DNA of 64,000 bases from JBBQZP01 sp038207585. Its GTDB lineage: Bacteria; Pseudomonadota; Alphaproteobacteria; Rhodobacterales; Rhodobacteraceae. Shown here piece after piece: positions 1-8,406 of the stretch (position 1 is the first letter of the stretch; each line of letters opens with the position of its first letter). Location of the stretch: assembly GCA_038207585.1 (NCBI GenBank), contig JBBQZP010000011.1, forward strand, positions 1-64,000. Reading direction: 5' to 3'. The notes below the pieces were generated by a model that had not been told where the DNA came from, did not search any database, and was given only the letters and a program-made list of their open reading frames with translations. Both the position numbers and the translations under genes were made by a program.

Positions 1-713
1 CAGCGGACGGCAGCGACCCGCGCGCGCGCCCCTGGGCCGCACGCCGCGCGCAGCTCGCCCGCATCCTCGCGGATCTGCCGCCCGGACTGGCGCGTACACG
101 GTCGCCCCAGCTCGTCTTTGACGACTGGCCGACACTTGCAGCGTTGCGCGCCACGGCCCGCGATCAGATGGCCGAAGGGCTGATGCTCAAACGCGCCGCA
201 TCGCCTTATTTCGTGGGCCGCAAACGCGGTGACTGGTGGAAATGGAAACTGGACCCGATGACCGTTGACGCGGTGATGATCTATGCGCAGGCGGGCCACG
301 GCCGGCGGGCCACGCTTTACACCGATTTCACCTTTGCGGTGCGTGACGGCAACGACCTTGTGCCCTTCACCAAGGCCTATTCCGGCCTGACCGACGCCGA
401 ATTCGGCCAGATCACCGCATGGGTCCGCAAGAACACGCTGGAGCGGTTCGGCCCGGTACGCCGCGTGCCCCCCGAACTGGTGTTCGAGATTGCATTCGAG
501 GGCATTCAAGCCAGCCCGCGCCACAAATCAGGCATCGCCCTGCGGTTTCCGCGCATGCTGCGCTGGCGGCACGACAAAGGGGTGGAGGATATTGATACAA
601 TCGAGTCGCTGCGCGTGTTGCTGGCCGCAGCCGGGGGCCAGCCCCGGACCCCCGGGATATTTGAGAGCAGAAAAAGGGGCAAAGGGTTGCGAAAGGGGGG
701 CCGCGCGCCCTAA
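1..713 (+). CDS. ATP-dependent DNA ligase, C-terminal part (5' truncated by window edge)
   Basis: Only the 3' part is present; the frame is open from base 3 and continues upstream of the window. Visible are ligase motif V (EGLMLK, residues about 58-63 of the fragment), a GDWWKWK segment linking to the OB-fold domain, and a C-terminal RFPR (motif VI) followed by RWRHDK. These are typical of the bacterial ATP-dependent ligases used in DNA repair, often annotated as cisplatin-damage-response ligases. The enzyme seals nicks through a lysyl-AMP intermediate; the catalytic lysine lies in the missing part. The next gene starts 29 bases downstream. Family assignment is firm, exact subfamily less so. 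Confidence 0.85.
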   Translation, partial: ADGSDPRARPWAARRAQLARILADLPPGLARTRSPQLVFDDWPTLAALRATARDQMAEGLMLKRAASPYFVGRKRGDWWKWKLDPMTVDAVMIYAQAGHGRRATLYTDFTFAVRDGNDLVPFTKAYSGLTDAEFGQITAWVRKNTLERFGPVRRVPPELVFEIAFEGIQASPRHKSGIALRFPRMLRWRHDKGVEDIDTIESLRVLLAAAGGQPRTPGIFESRKRGKGLRKGGRAP

Positions 714-742
714 ATGCAAGGCAACAGAAATGAGGTTCCCCG

Positions 743-2569
743 ATGACGCTTCCCCTGCCCCGCCCGGTCTTTGACGCAAACGCTGCAAGCGGCGGCTTTG
801 GTGATCTGCCCGATTGGGACCTGAGTGACCTTTACCCCGCCCCCGACGCGCCGGAATTCGCGCGCGACATGGCGTGGGTCGAAAAGGCCTGCGCCGATTT
901 CGCGGCGCGTTATGAGGGGAAACTGGCCAGTCTGGGCGCCGGGGACATGCTGAAATGTGTGCTGGACTATGAGGCGATTGACGTCACCGCCGGGCGCGTG
1001 ATGTCCTACGCGGGGCTGCGCTATTACCAGAACACGATGGACGCCGAGCGTGGCAAGTTCATGGCCGATGCGCAGGACAAGATCACCACATTCACCACGC
1101 CTTTGGTGTTTTTCACGCTAGAATTCAACCGGTTGGAGGAAAGCCATTTGAACGGCCTTCTGGCCGCGAATGCTGACCTTGCCCGCTACAAGCCCGTGTT
1201 TGACCGTTTGCGCGCGATGCAGCCCTATCAATTGTCCGACGAGTTGGAGAAGTTCCTCCACGATCAATCCGCCGTAGGTGCTGCCGCGTGGAACCGGCTG
1301 TTCGATGAAACCATGGCCGGGCTGATGTTCACCGTTGCGGGTGAGACGGAGCCGATGAACCTTGAATCCACGCTGAACCTGCTGACCGATTCCGACCGCG
1401 CCAAACGCGAGGCGTCGGCGCATGCTCTGGCCAATGTTTTTGGCGCGAATATCAAGCTGTTCGCCCGTCTTCACAACACCTTGGCCAAGGAAAAGGAAAT
1501 CGAGGACCGCTGGCGCAAGATGCCAACCGCACAAACCGGGCGGCATCTGTCAAACCATGTGGAACCCGAGGTGGTCGAGGCCCTGCGCAATGCCGTTGTC
1601 GCCGCCTACCCCAAGCTCAGCCACCGCTATTACCGTCTGAAAGCCAAATGGATGGGGCTTGATCGGTTGCAGGTCTGGGACCGCAACGCGCCCTTGGACC
1701 TTGAGCCGCCAAAGCTGGTCGATTGGGCCACCGCACGCCGCACCGTGACCGACGCCTATGCCGCCTTTGCACCCGAAATGGCAGCACTTGCGACACCCTT
1801 TTTCGACAAGGGCTGGATTGATGCGGGCGTGAAACCCGGCAAGGCGCCGGGGGCGTTTGCCCACCCCACGGTCAGCACAGTGCACCCCTATGTCATGCTG
1901 AACTATCTGGGAAAACCCCGTGATGTCATGACGTTGGCGCACGAACTTGGCCACGGTGTGCATCAGGTTCTGGCGGCGGGTCAGGGGGAACTTTTGTCCT
2001 CTACCCCGCTGACTTTGGCGGAAACGGCCAGCGTGTTCGGCGAGATGCTGACCTTCCGCAAGCTTCTGGACGGGGCCAAGACGCAGGCTGAGAAAAAGAC
2101 CCTGCTCGCCGGCAAGGTTGAAGACATGATCAACACCGTCGTGCGCCAGATCGCGTTTTACGATTTCGAATGCAAGCTGCACGCCGCGCGGCGTGAGGGA
2201 GAGTTGACGCCCGAGGATATCAACGCCTTGTGGATGAGCGTTCAGGCGGAATCCTTGGGTGATGTGTTTGATTTCATGCCCGGATATGAAACCTTCTGGG
2301 CCTATATCCCGCATTTCGTGCACTCGCCCTTCTACGTCTACGCCTATGCCTTTGGCGACGGGTTGGTGAACGCGCTTTATGCGGCCTACGCCGAGGGCCT
2401 GCCGGGGTTCGAGGACAAGTATTTCGACATGCTCAAGGCCGGTGGGTCAAAGCACCATAAAGAGCTTTTGGCCCCCTTTGGCCTTGACGCCAGCGACCCG
2501 AAATTCTGGGACAAGGGCCTGAACATGATCGCAGGCTTCATCGACGAGTTGGAGGCGATGGAGAGCTAA
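743..2569 (+). CDS. pepF: Oligoendopeptidase F (M3 family metallopeptidase)
   Basis: A 608-residue cytoplasmic zinc peptidase that cleaves short peptides. The zinc-binding HELGH lies at residues 400-404, followed by GVH, and a likely third zinc ligand is in the ETASVFGE stretch about 25 residues later. The N-terminal two thirds is the helical cap expected for M3 peptidases, and the length is normal for PepF. The ATG at 743 is the first good start after the ligase stop. The 3' end overlaps the convergent gene ending at 2566 by 4 bases. No regulatory sequence is evident. Confidence 0.93.
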   Translation: MTLPLPRPVFDANAASGGFGDLPDWDLSDLYPAPDAPEFARDMAWVEKACADFAARYEGKLASLGAGDMLKCVLDYEAIDVTAGRVMSYAGLRYYQNTMDAERGKFMADAQDKITTFTTPLVFFTLEFNRLEESHLNGLLAANADLARYKPVFDRLRAMQPYQLSDELEKFLHDQSAVGAAAWNRLFDETMAGLMFTVAGETEPMNLESTLNLLTDSDRAKREASAHALANVFGANIKLFARLHNTLAKEKEIEDRWRKMPTAQTGRHLSNHVEPEVVEALRNAVVAAYPKLSHRYYRLKAKWMGLDRLQVWDRNAPLDLEPPKLVDWATARRTVTDAYAAFAPEMAALATPFFDKGWIDAGVKPGKAPGAFAHPTVSTVHPYVMLNYLGKPRDVMTLAHELGHGVHQVLAAGQGELLSSTPLTLAETASVFGEMLTFRKLLDGAKTQAEKKTLLAGKVEDMINTVVRQIAFYDFECKLHAARREGELTPEDINALWMSVQAESLGDVFDFMPGYETFWAYIPHFVHSPFYVYAYAFGDGLVNALYAAYAEGLPGFEDKYFDMLKAGGSKHHKELLAPFGLDASDPKFWDKGLNMIAGFIDELEAMES

Positions 2570-3495
2570 GCCCCCGCCAGATGGGATGCAACCTTGCCCA
2601 GAAAGTCGTCAACAAGCGATGGCTTGCCCGCGTTCAGGCAGTTTCCGGCAAAATACCAATGCAGAAATGCATCGTGATTCCAAAACCTTGCAGTTGCATC
2701 CTCAAGTGATGAATCAAGGTCAGAGGCGCGGCGCACCGTCACCGCCGCATGGTGAAAATCGGCCTGCCCACACAACACCACCGGCACGCCGTGCAGCATG
2801 GACTCGATTCCGACCGCCGAGTTGATCGTGACCGAAACATCGGCCACCGCCAGAATGTCGTGGATGTTGGCGTCCACCACCTGCACCCGTGGATCTCCCA
2901 ACCGCGAAAGAAACCGCCGGGTCGCGGGGTCGGTGTCCTTGGGGTGCGGTTTGATCAGGATCGGCCGGGGATCATCGCGCGCGACCAAAGCGCGGACCAT
3001 CTGGCGCATCGACAGATGGCAGGTTTCGGCCAGCCCCCGATGCGCTTCGGCCTGCAAAAACACTGCAATCGCGTGGGGAGGCAAAGCGCTGCGCCCCTGC
3101 GGTTGGGCATAGCGCGAGGTGCGGGCCGCAACCAACTGAGTGCGCAGACGGTCGGCAAAGGCGCGGGCCTCATCCGCAGGCACCATTGCGGGGTCAAAGG
3201 GCCGCGCACCAATCGACGACAGCGCCCGGATGCCCCATGGATCAAGGTTCCAGAACGGATAAAGATAGGCGATCCCGGTGTTTAGCGCGCGCGGGTGGCG
3301 CAGGGTGCCGTGGTCGATGATGTGAAAGGCGTTATCGCCCGCCACCTCATCGGCAACGCGGTCGCGCAGGTGCGGGGTTGTGCGCACGGCATGGCCACGT
3401 TCGGCGAGGCCCGCCAGCAGTTTTTCGTAGTAGGGTTTGAGCTTTTCTTCCCCCCGCACGACCGCAGGAGGAAGGTGAAAAACAAACTCTGTCAA
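2566..3495 (-). CDS. Capsule polysaccharide biosynthesis/export-like protein
   Basis: About 309 residues resembling the capsular polysaccharide synthesis family (KpsC/KpsS-like glycosyltransferase fold). Supporting segments are ILIKPHPKDTDP, DANIHDILAVADVSVTINSAVGIESMLHGVPVV and the closing WHWYFAGNCL-like stretch. The frame has no ATG near its 5' end. A TTG at 3534 lies inside the upstream dehydrogenase gene; the TTG at 3495, just after that gene's stop, places the TEFVFHLPP strand at the N terminus and is preferred. A GTG at 3459 is another option. It follows the oxidoreductase gene directly, so co-transcription is likely. The glycan product cannot be inferred. Confidence 0.7.
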   Translation of the reverse strand: MTEFVFHLPPAVVRGEEKLKPYYEKLLAGLAERGHAVRTTPHLRDRVADEVAGDNAFHIIDHGTLRHPRALNTGIAYLYPFWNLDPWGIRALSSIGARPFDPAMVPADEARAFADRLRTQLVAARTSRYAQPQGRSALPPHAIAVFLQAEAHRGLAETCHLSMRQMVRALVARDDPRPILIKPHPKDTDPATRRFLSRLGDPRVQVVDANIHDILAVADVSVTINSAVGIESMLHGVPVVLCGQADFHHAAVTVRRASDLDSSLEDATARFWNHDAFLHWYFAGNCLNAGKPSLVDDFLGKVASHLAGA

Positions 3496-3499
3496 AGGT

Positions 3500-4483
3500 T
3501 TACGCCGGGTTGGCGGCGGCAAACACGCGGTCAATCATCACTTGGGTGCCTTTGGAGAACTCCAGCGGGCACGGGTATGGCACACCTTCGCGGACCGACC
3601 GGGCGAACGCCTCGACCTGCAGTTTGTAGTGGCGCGCATCGGGGAAGCGTTCAATCCTCATGGCAAGGCCGGGCTGGTGCACCTCAATCCGCGCTTCGCC
3701 GTAGACGCCCGCGTTAAAGGGCGCGGTCAGTTTGATCAGGCCGCTGTCGCCCTGAAACGTCACCTCTTGCCGCAGGAAAAGCCGCATCGAGGTCATTGCG
3801 GCATAGGTGAAGCTTTCCGGCCCCACAAACGTGCCCGTGACCTGCGCCCAGACATCGACACCGTTTTCCCAGATGATCCGGGCGGCCAGTTCGTCGGGTT
3901 CCGCCCCCGTCACATAACGCACTGATCCATAAGTATAAACGCCGATATCGCGGATGCCGCCGCCCCCCGTTTCGGGACGGTTTCGGATGTTGCCGGGTTC
4001 GGCTCGGTTGTCATAGGAAAACGCAGCGTCCACATGCCGGATTCGCCCGATCGCACCATCCTGCACCAGTTCGCGCGTCCTGATCCACTGCGGGTGATGC
4101 ACGATCATATAAGCCTCGGCGGCCAGCAGACCCGAGGCATCGCGGGCGGCGATGATCTGGTCAAACTCATCGGCCTGCATGACCATGGGCTTTTCGGTCA
4201 GCACATGCTTGCCCGCCGCCAGCGCCCTGAGCGACCATTCCAGATGGATATGGTTCGGCAGCGGGATATAGACCGCCTCAACCTCGGGGTCGGCAAGCAG
4301 CGCGTCATAGCTGGAGTGGACTTTAAGATCCGGGCAAAACGCTATGAATCCGTTCGCTTTATCCGGAGACGATGTGGCAAGTGCGACCAACTGGTTCCCC
4401 GACGCCTCGTGAATGGCGGGGGCCATGTGGTGCTGGGCAAAATTCGCGGCTCCCAGAATGCCCCAGCGCAATGGTTTGGTCAT
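3500..4483 (-). CDS. Gfo/Idh/MocA family NAD(P)-dependent oxidoreductase
   Basis: A 327-residue protein with the N-terminal Rossmann motif GILGAANFA (residues 8-16), the family EKPM motif (residues 97-100) with its conserved lysine, and a C-terminal alpha/beta substrate domain. Members oxidise sugars, inositols or related polyols, or reduce the corresponding ketones. The ATG at 4483 is preceded on the minus strand by a purine-rich GGAGAG ribosome site. Placed directly upstream of the capsule-type gene, it could supply a sugar precursor, but that is inference; the substrate is unknown. Confidence 0.9.
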   Translation of the reverse strand: MTKPLRWGILGAANFAQHHMAPAIHEASGNQLVALATSSPDKANGFIAFCPDLKVHSSYDALLADPEVEAVYIPLPNHIHLEWSLRALAAGKHVLTEKPMVMQADEFDQIIAARDASGLLAAEAYMIVHHPQWIRTRELVQDGAIGRIRHVDAAFSYDNRAEPGNIRNRPETGGGGIRDIGVYTYGSVRYVTGAEPDELAARIIWENGVDVWAQVTGTFVGPESFTYAAMTSMRLFLRQEVTFQGDSGLIKLTAPFNAGVYGEARIEVHQPGLAMRIERFPDARHYKLQVEAFARSVREGVPYPCPLEFSKGTQVMIDRVFAAANPA

Positions 4484-4684
4484 TTCGTCTCTCCTTCGTT
4501 TGGAGAAAGGCTACCGTTCCGCCGCGCGGTTGTGAACCGCTAAACGCGGGCGCATCGGTTCATGGCAAGTTCATCGCAGCACAGGAACGACGTAACGGCA
4601 CAGCGGTCCATTTTGGAACAAACGGCCCGAATTGCGTCGCGAACAGGATTTACGGACCAGAATCATGCGGCTAGGCTTGGGCCG

Positions 4685-4753
4685 ATGAATGTCGCCCCCC
4701 GCCCCCTTTCCGCGCCCCTGCACCGCGATTTTCGCCGGGGGGCCATCCATTGA
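4685..4753 (+). other. Short ORF overlapping the DUF2182 start (possible leader peptide)
   Basis: An ATG at 4685 opens a 22-codon frame whose TGA stop (4751-4753) overlaps the TTG used to start the next gene (4750-4752), a TTGA arrangement like the ATGA overlaps elsewhere in the window. This would allow translational coupling of the DUF2182 gene. The peptide is Arg/Pro-rich with no recognisable motif. The rest of the 4484-4684 intergenic region shows no gene. It may be chance; no conservation evidence is available. Confidence 0.3.
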
Positions 4754-5532
4754 CCATCGCCGCGCGCCTGGCCCTGCCCCGCACGGGAATTCTTTGGATC
4801 GGGTTCTTTGGTGCGGTTCTGGCGGGCTGGGTGGCGCTGTTCGCAATGACACGGGCGGTGGCCGATCTGCCCACGGGTATGCCCGCAAGTTTCTGGACCT
4901 CGCTTTGTATTGCCGCCGATCAGGCCCCGTTCGGGGCGGTCTGGGGAATGTGGGCGCTGATGGCACTGGCGATGATGCTGCCCACATTCGTGCCGGCACT
5001 TCGGGTCTTTGCGCAGCTTTCGGCGACCGGGGCGACGGATGCGCTCGGGGCTGTGGCGCTGGTTGCGGGCTATGCACTTGTCTGGCTGGCTGCCGCCATC
5101 GCCGGGGCCGCCGCACAGCGCGGTCTGGCGGGGGCGGGGCTGCTGGGGCCGGATGGAGCGAGCGTTTCGGGCTGGCTTTCGGCGGCATTGTTGCTGGCTG
5201 CCGGGGCCTATCAATTTTCCGTCCTGAAAGCCGCCTGTCTGGCCAAGTGCCGGATGCCGCTTACGTTTTTCATGGAACGCTGGCAGCCCGGAACCGGGCC
5301 CGCACTGCGCATGGGGTTGCAACTGGGCGCTTTGTGCCTTGGCTGCTGCTGGGCGCTGATGGCGCTGGGGTTTGTGGGTGGCACGATGAACTTGCTTTGG
5401 ATGGGGGCCGCGACGCTGTTCATGGCCGCCGAAAAACTGCCCGAGATCGGGCAGTATCTGACCCGCCCTGCCGGGGTGGCGCTGATTGGCGCGGGGGGAC
5501 TTCTTGCCCTTCGTACGGGGTTTGGACTTTAG
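4750..5532 (+). CDS. DUF2182 family integral membrane protein
   Basis: A 260-residue polytopic membrane protein with about six or seven hydrophobic segments. It matches the DUF2182 pattern: MWALMALAMMLPT in the second segment, an FSVLKAACLAKCRMP loop, then LGALCLGCCWALM and GTMNLLWM. The clustered cysteines explain why the family is described as a predicted metal-binding membrane protein; no reaction is established. The only reasonable start is the TTG at 4750, behind a G-rich stretch. It is followed 12 bases later by a DUF1326 gene, a pairing common in proteobacteria, and then by dmdA. Confidence 0.85.
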   Translation: MTIAARLALPRTGILWIGFFGAVLAGWVALFAMTRAVADLPTGMPASFWTSLCIAADQAPFGAVWGMWALMALAMMLPTFVPALRVFAQLSATGATDALGAVALVAGYALVWLAAAIAGAAAQRGLAGAGLLGPDGASVSGWLSAALLLAAGAYQFSVLKAACLAKCRMPLTFFMERWQPGTGPALRMGLQLGALCLGCCWALMALGFVGGTMNLLWMGAATLFMAAEKLPEIGQYLTRPAGVALIGAGGLLALRTGFGL

Positions 5533-5544
5533 GGGAGATACGAT

Positions 5545-6171
5545 ATGGCCACCACTATGCCCGATTGGGCGATCAAGGGCGAACTGATCCTGAACTGCAA
5601 CTGCACGGTGTTTTGCCCCTGCGTCGCAAGTCTTGGCAAACACCCGCCCACAGAGGGTTATTGTCAGGCATGGTTGGGCATCCGCATCGACAAAGGCCAC
5701 TACAACGACGAACCCCTTGATGGGCTGAACATCGGCATGATGATGGACATTCCGGGCAACATGGGGCGCGGCAACTGGAAAGCGGCGGCATTCATTGACG
5801 AGCGGTCGACCGAGGCCGCGTTCAACGGCATCGTCCATATCCTGTCGGGCAAGGCGCGCGGCACGACAGGTCTGTTTGCGATGCTGGTCAGCGAGTTTCT
5901 GGGGGCCGAACGCGCGCCGGTCAGCTATGAAACCGAAGGCAAAAAGCGCCGCCTCATGGTGGGCAAGAAAATTCAGGGCGAAGTTGAACCCGTGACCGGC
6001 CCCGATGCCACCCGCGATGTGGTGCTGACCAACACCGGCTACTGGATGGGCCCCGATATCACCGTGGCACAGGCCAATCAGGGCCGGGTGCGGGCGTATG
6101 GCCGCGTCTGGGATTTTGATGGCCGCAGCGCCGAAATCTGCCAGATCGACTGGCATGGAGCACCGAAGTAA
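5545..6171 (+). CDS. DUF1326 domain protein
   Basis: A 208-residue soluble protein with the diagnostic N-terminal cysteine cluster CNCTVFCPC (C18, C20, C24, C26), then a single DUF1326 domain. No signal peptide. The cysteines suggest metal or cofactor binding, but the family has no proven function. The ATG at 5545 follows a GGGGAGA ribosome site. It sits between the DUF2182 gene (12 bases) and dmdA (3 bases), so the three are almost certainly one transcript. That links this protein, by context only, to sulfur-compound metabolism. Confidence 0.87.
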   Translation: MATTMPDWAIKGELILNCNCTVFCPCVASLGKHPPTEGYCQAWLGIRIDKGHYNDEPLDGLNIGMMMDIPGNMGRGNWKAAAFIDERSTEAAFNGIVHILSGKARGTTGLFAMLVSEFLGAERAPVSYETEGKKRRLMVGKKIQGEVEPVTGPDATRDVVLTNTGYWMGPDITVAQANQGRVRAYGRVWDFDGRSAEICQIDWHGAPK

Positions 6172-6174
6172 ACC

Positions 6175-7281
6175 ATGAACGCCATTCTCGCGCCGTCCAA
6201 CCGTGTCCGCCGCACGCCCTTTTCCGATGGGGTCGAACGTGAGGGGGTCAAGGGGTATACCGTCTACAACCGCATGCTGCTGCCCACCGTGTTCCGCTCC
6301 GTGCAAGAAGACTACCGGCATCTGAAAACCGCCGTGCAGGTCTGGGATGTGGCGTGCGAGCGTCAGATCGAACTGCGCGGGCCTGACGCGGGCCGCCTGA
6401 TGCAAATGCTGACCCCGCGCGATCTGCGCGGGATGCTGCCGGGGCAGTGCTATTATGTGCCCATCGTCGATGAAACCGGCGGCATGCTGAACGATCCGGT
6501 GGCGGTGAAACTGGCCGAGGATCGCTGGTGGATTTCAATTGCCGATAGCGATTTACTGTTGTGGGTCAAGGGCATCGCCAACGGCTACCGGATGGATGTG
6601 CTGATTGATGAACCCGATGTCTCGCCACTTGGCATCCAAGGGCCAAAGGCGAATGAGCTTATGGCGCGGGTGTTTGGCGAAGATATCCTGAATGTCAAAT
6701 TTTTCCGCTTTGGCTGGTTCGATTTTCAGGGCCGCAGCCTTGCGATTGCGCGGTCGGGCTATTCCAAGCAAGGCGGGTATGAGATTTACGTTGAAGGCGG
6801 CGATATCGGGATGCCGCTTTGGGATGCACTATTCGAGGCGGGCCGCGATCTGGACGTGCGCGCCGGGTGCCCCAACCTGATCGAGCGGATCGAGGGTGGG
6901 CTGCTTAGCTATGGCAACGACATGACGCGCGAGAATACGCCGCATGAATGTGGTTTGGGCCGGTTCTGCAACACCCAGACGGCGATTGGCTGCATTGGCC
7001 GCGATGCACTGCTGCGGGTGGCCAAGGAAGGTCCGATCCGCCAGATCAGGCCCATTGCGATTGCGGGCGATCCGGTGCCAGGGTGTGACAGGCCGTGGCC
7101 GATCATGGCGGGCGACAAACAGGTGGGCACGGTACGCTCTGCCGCGTGGTCGCCCGATTTCAACACCAATGTCGCCATCGGCATGGTGCGGATGACGCAT
7201 TGGGATGCGGGCACGAAACTGCGGGTTGAAACCCACGCCGGTCCGCGCGACGCTGTGGTGCAGCCGAAATTCTGGATTTAA
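6175..7281 (+). CDS. dmdA: DMSP demethylase (tetrahydrofolate-dependent, GcvT-like)
   Basis: A 368-residue protein of the glycine-cleavage T family. DmdA moves a methyl group from dimethylsulfoniopropionate to tetrahydrofolate, giving methylmercaptopropionate. From memory it closely parallels marine Roseobacter DmdA rather than GcvT: RRTPFS near the N terminus, GVKGYTVYNRMLLPTVF, VWDVACERQ, QCYYVP, GGMLNDPVAVKL, a SKQGGYEIYVEG block and GLLSYGNDMTRENTP. The ATG at 6175 is 3 bases after the DUF1326 stop. acuI follows 12 bases later, a pairing known from marine Roseobacters. A paralogous aminomethyltransferase is possible but less likely. Confidence 0.86.
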   Translation: MNAILAPSNRVRRTPFSDGVEREGVKGYTVYNRMLLPTVFRSVQEDYRHLKTAVQVWDVACERQIELRGPDAGRLMQMLTPRDLRGMLPGQCYYVPIVDETGGMLNDPVAVKLAEDRWWISIADSDLLLWVKGIANGYRMDVLIDEPDVSPLGIQGPKANELMARVFGEDILNVKFFRFGWFDFQGRSLAIARSGYSKQGGYEIYVEGGDIGMPLWDALFEAGRDLDVRAGCPNLIERIEGGLLSYGNDMTRENTPHECGLGRFCNTQTAIGCIGRDALLRVAKEGPIRQIRPIAIAGDPVPGCDRPWPIMAGDKQVGTVRSAAWSPDFNTNVAIGMVRMTHWDAGTKLRVETHAGPRDAVVQPKFWI

Positions 7282-7293
7282 GGGGACCGCGCG

Positions 7294-8283
7294 ATGTTCA
7301 AGGCTCTGATCGTTGAAAAGGCCGAAGACGGCAGCACCTCTGCCTCGGTTCAATCCATTGGGGAAGACCGCCTGCCTGCGGGTGATGTGACGGTGGCGGT
7401 GGAATACTCGACCGTGAACTACAAGGATGGGCTGTGCATCGGCCCCGGCGGCGGTCTGGTGCGAAATTATCCGCATGTGCCGGGCATCGACTTTGCGGGC
7501 ACGGTTCAGGCATCGGACGATGCGCGCTACAAGGCGGGTGACAAGGTCGTGCTGACCGGCTGGCGCGTGGGCGAGGCGCATTGGGGCGGCTACGCGCAAA
7601 AGGCGCGGGTCAAGGCCGACTGGCTGGTGCCACTGCCATCCGGGCTGACCACGCGGCAGGCGATGGCGGTGGGCACGGCGGGGCTGACCGCAATGCTGGC
7701 CGTGATGGCGCTGGAGGATCATGGGTTGTCGCCGGACAAGGGCGAAGTGCTGGTCACGGGGGCTGCGGGCGGCGTCGGGTCGGTGGCCACGGCAATCCTC
7801 GCGCATCTGGGATATCAGGTGGCGGCAGTGACGGGGCGGCCCGAGACGGAAGGCTATCTGCGCGACCTTGGTGCCGCGCGGATCATCCCCCGCGCCGATC
7901 TTGCCGAAACCGTGAAACGCCCGCTGGAGGCCGAGGTTTTTGCGGGCTGCATTGATGCGGTGGGGGGTGCCATGCTGGCGCGCGTGCTGGGGCAGATGAA
8001 ATACGGCGGGTCGGTTGCGGCCGTGGGTCTGGCCGGTGGGTCGGGCTTGCCCGCCACGGTGATCCCGTTCCTGTTGCGTGCCGTGAACCTGCTTGGCATC
8101 GACTCCGTCATGCGCCCCTATGCTGACCGGGTGCGCGCATGGGACCGCGTGGCGCGAGATCTGCCGATGGCCAAGCTGGAGGCGATGATCCACCCCGCCA
8201 CACTGGCCGATCTGCCCGCCCTTGGGGCCGACATCCTGAAAGGCGCGGTTCAGGGTCGCGTCGTGGTGGATGTGAACGCCTGA
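7294..8283 (+). CDS. acuI: Acrylyl-CoA reductase (NADPH), MDR family
   Basis: A 329-residue zinc-independent medium-chain reductase. Features are NYKDGLCI near residue 42, a GIDFAGTV strand and the nucleotide-binding GAAGGVGS (residues 156-163). AcuI reduces acrylyl-CoA to propionyl-CoA and detoxifies acrylate arising from DMSP cleavage. Its position directly after dmdA is the known arrangement in DMSP-degrading Rhodobacterales and supports the specific call over generic quinone reductase YhdH. The ATG at 7294 follows AAGGGGACC. A hairpin lies 30 bases after the stop, which probably ends the transcript. Confidence 0.88.
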   Translation: MFKALIVEKAEDGSTSASVQSIGEDRLPAGDVTVAVEYSTVNYKDGLCIGPGGGLVRNYPHVPGIDFAGTVQASDDARYKAGDKVVLTGWRVGEAHWGGYAQKARVKADWLVPLPSGLTTRQAMAVGTAGLTAMLAVMALEDHGLSPDKGEVLVTGAAGGVGSVATAILAHLGYQVAAVTGRPETEGYLRDLGAARIIPRADLAETVKRPLEAEVFAGCIDAVGGAMLARVLGQMKYGGSVAAVGLAGGSGLPATVIPFLLRAVNLLGIDSVMRPYADRVRAWDRVARDLPMAKLEAMIHPATLADLPALGADILKGAVQGRVVVDVNA

Positions 8284-8313
8284 GCCGCTCGCGCGTCTGA
8301 TCAATTCTGCGCG

Positions 8314-8338
8314 GGTGCGGCACAATTTGTGCTGCACC
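8314..8338 (+). terminator. Hairpin downstream of acuI
   Basis: Arms GGTGCGGCAC and GTGCTGCACC can form a 10-bp stem with one G-U pair around a 5-base loop. It is 30 bases past the acuI stop and before the patatin gene. There is no clear T tract, so it is a weak or Rho-assisted terminator candidate. Confidence 0.4.
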
Positions 8339-8406
8339 GCCGCAACCGTGTTCTATGCTGCCCCAAAGGCGCAACCGTGCGCCCATGGCAAAGCAGGAGC
8401 CCCGGC

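Noticed and set aside
4663..6405. Long minus-strand open frame (580 codons) opposite DUF2182/DUF1326
   Set aside because: Low-complexity Gln/Arg/His/Pro-rich translation typical of the antisense of GC-rich genes; the plus-strand genes have clear families.
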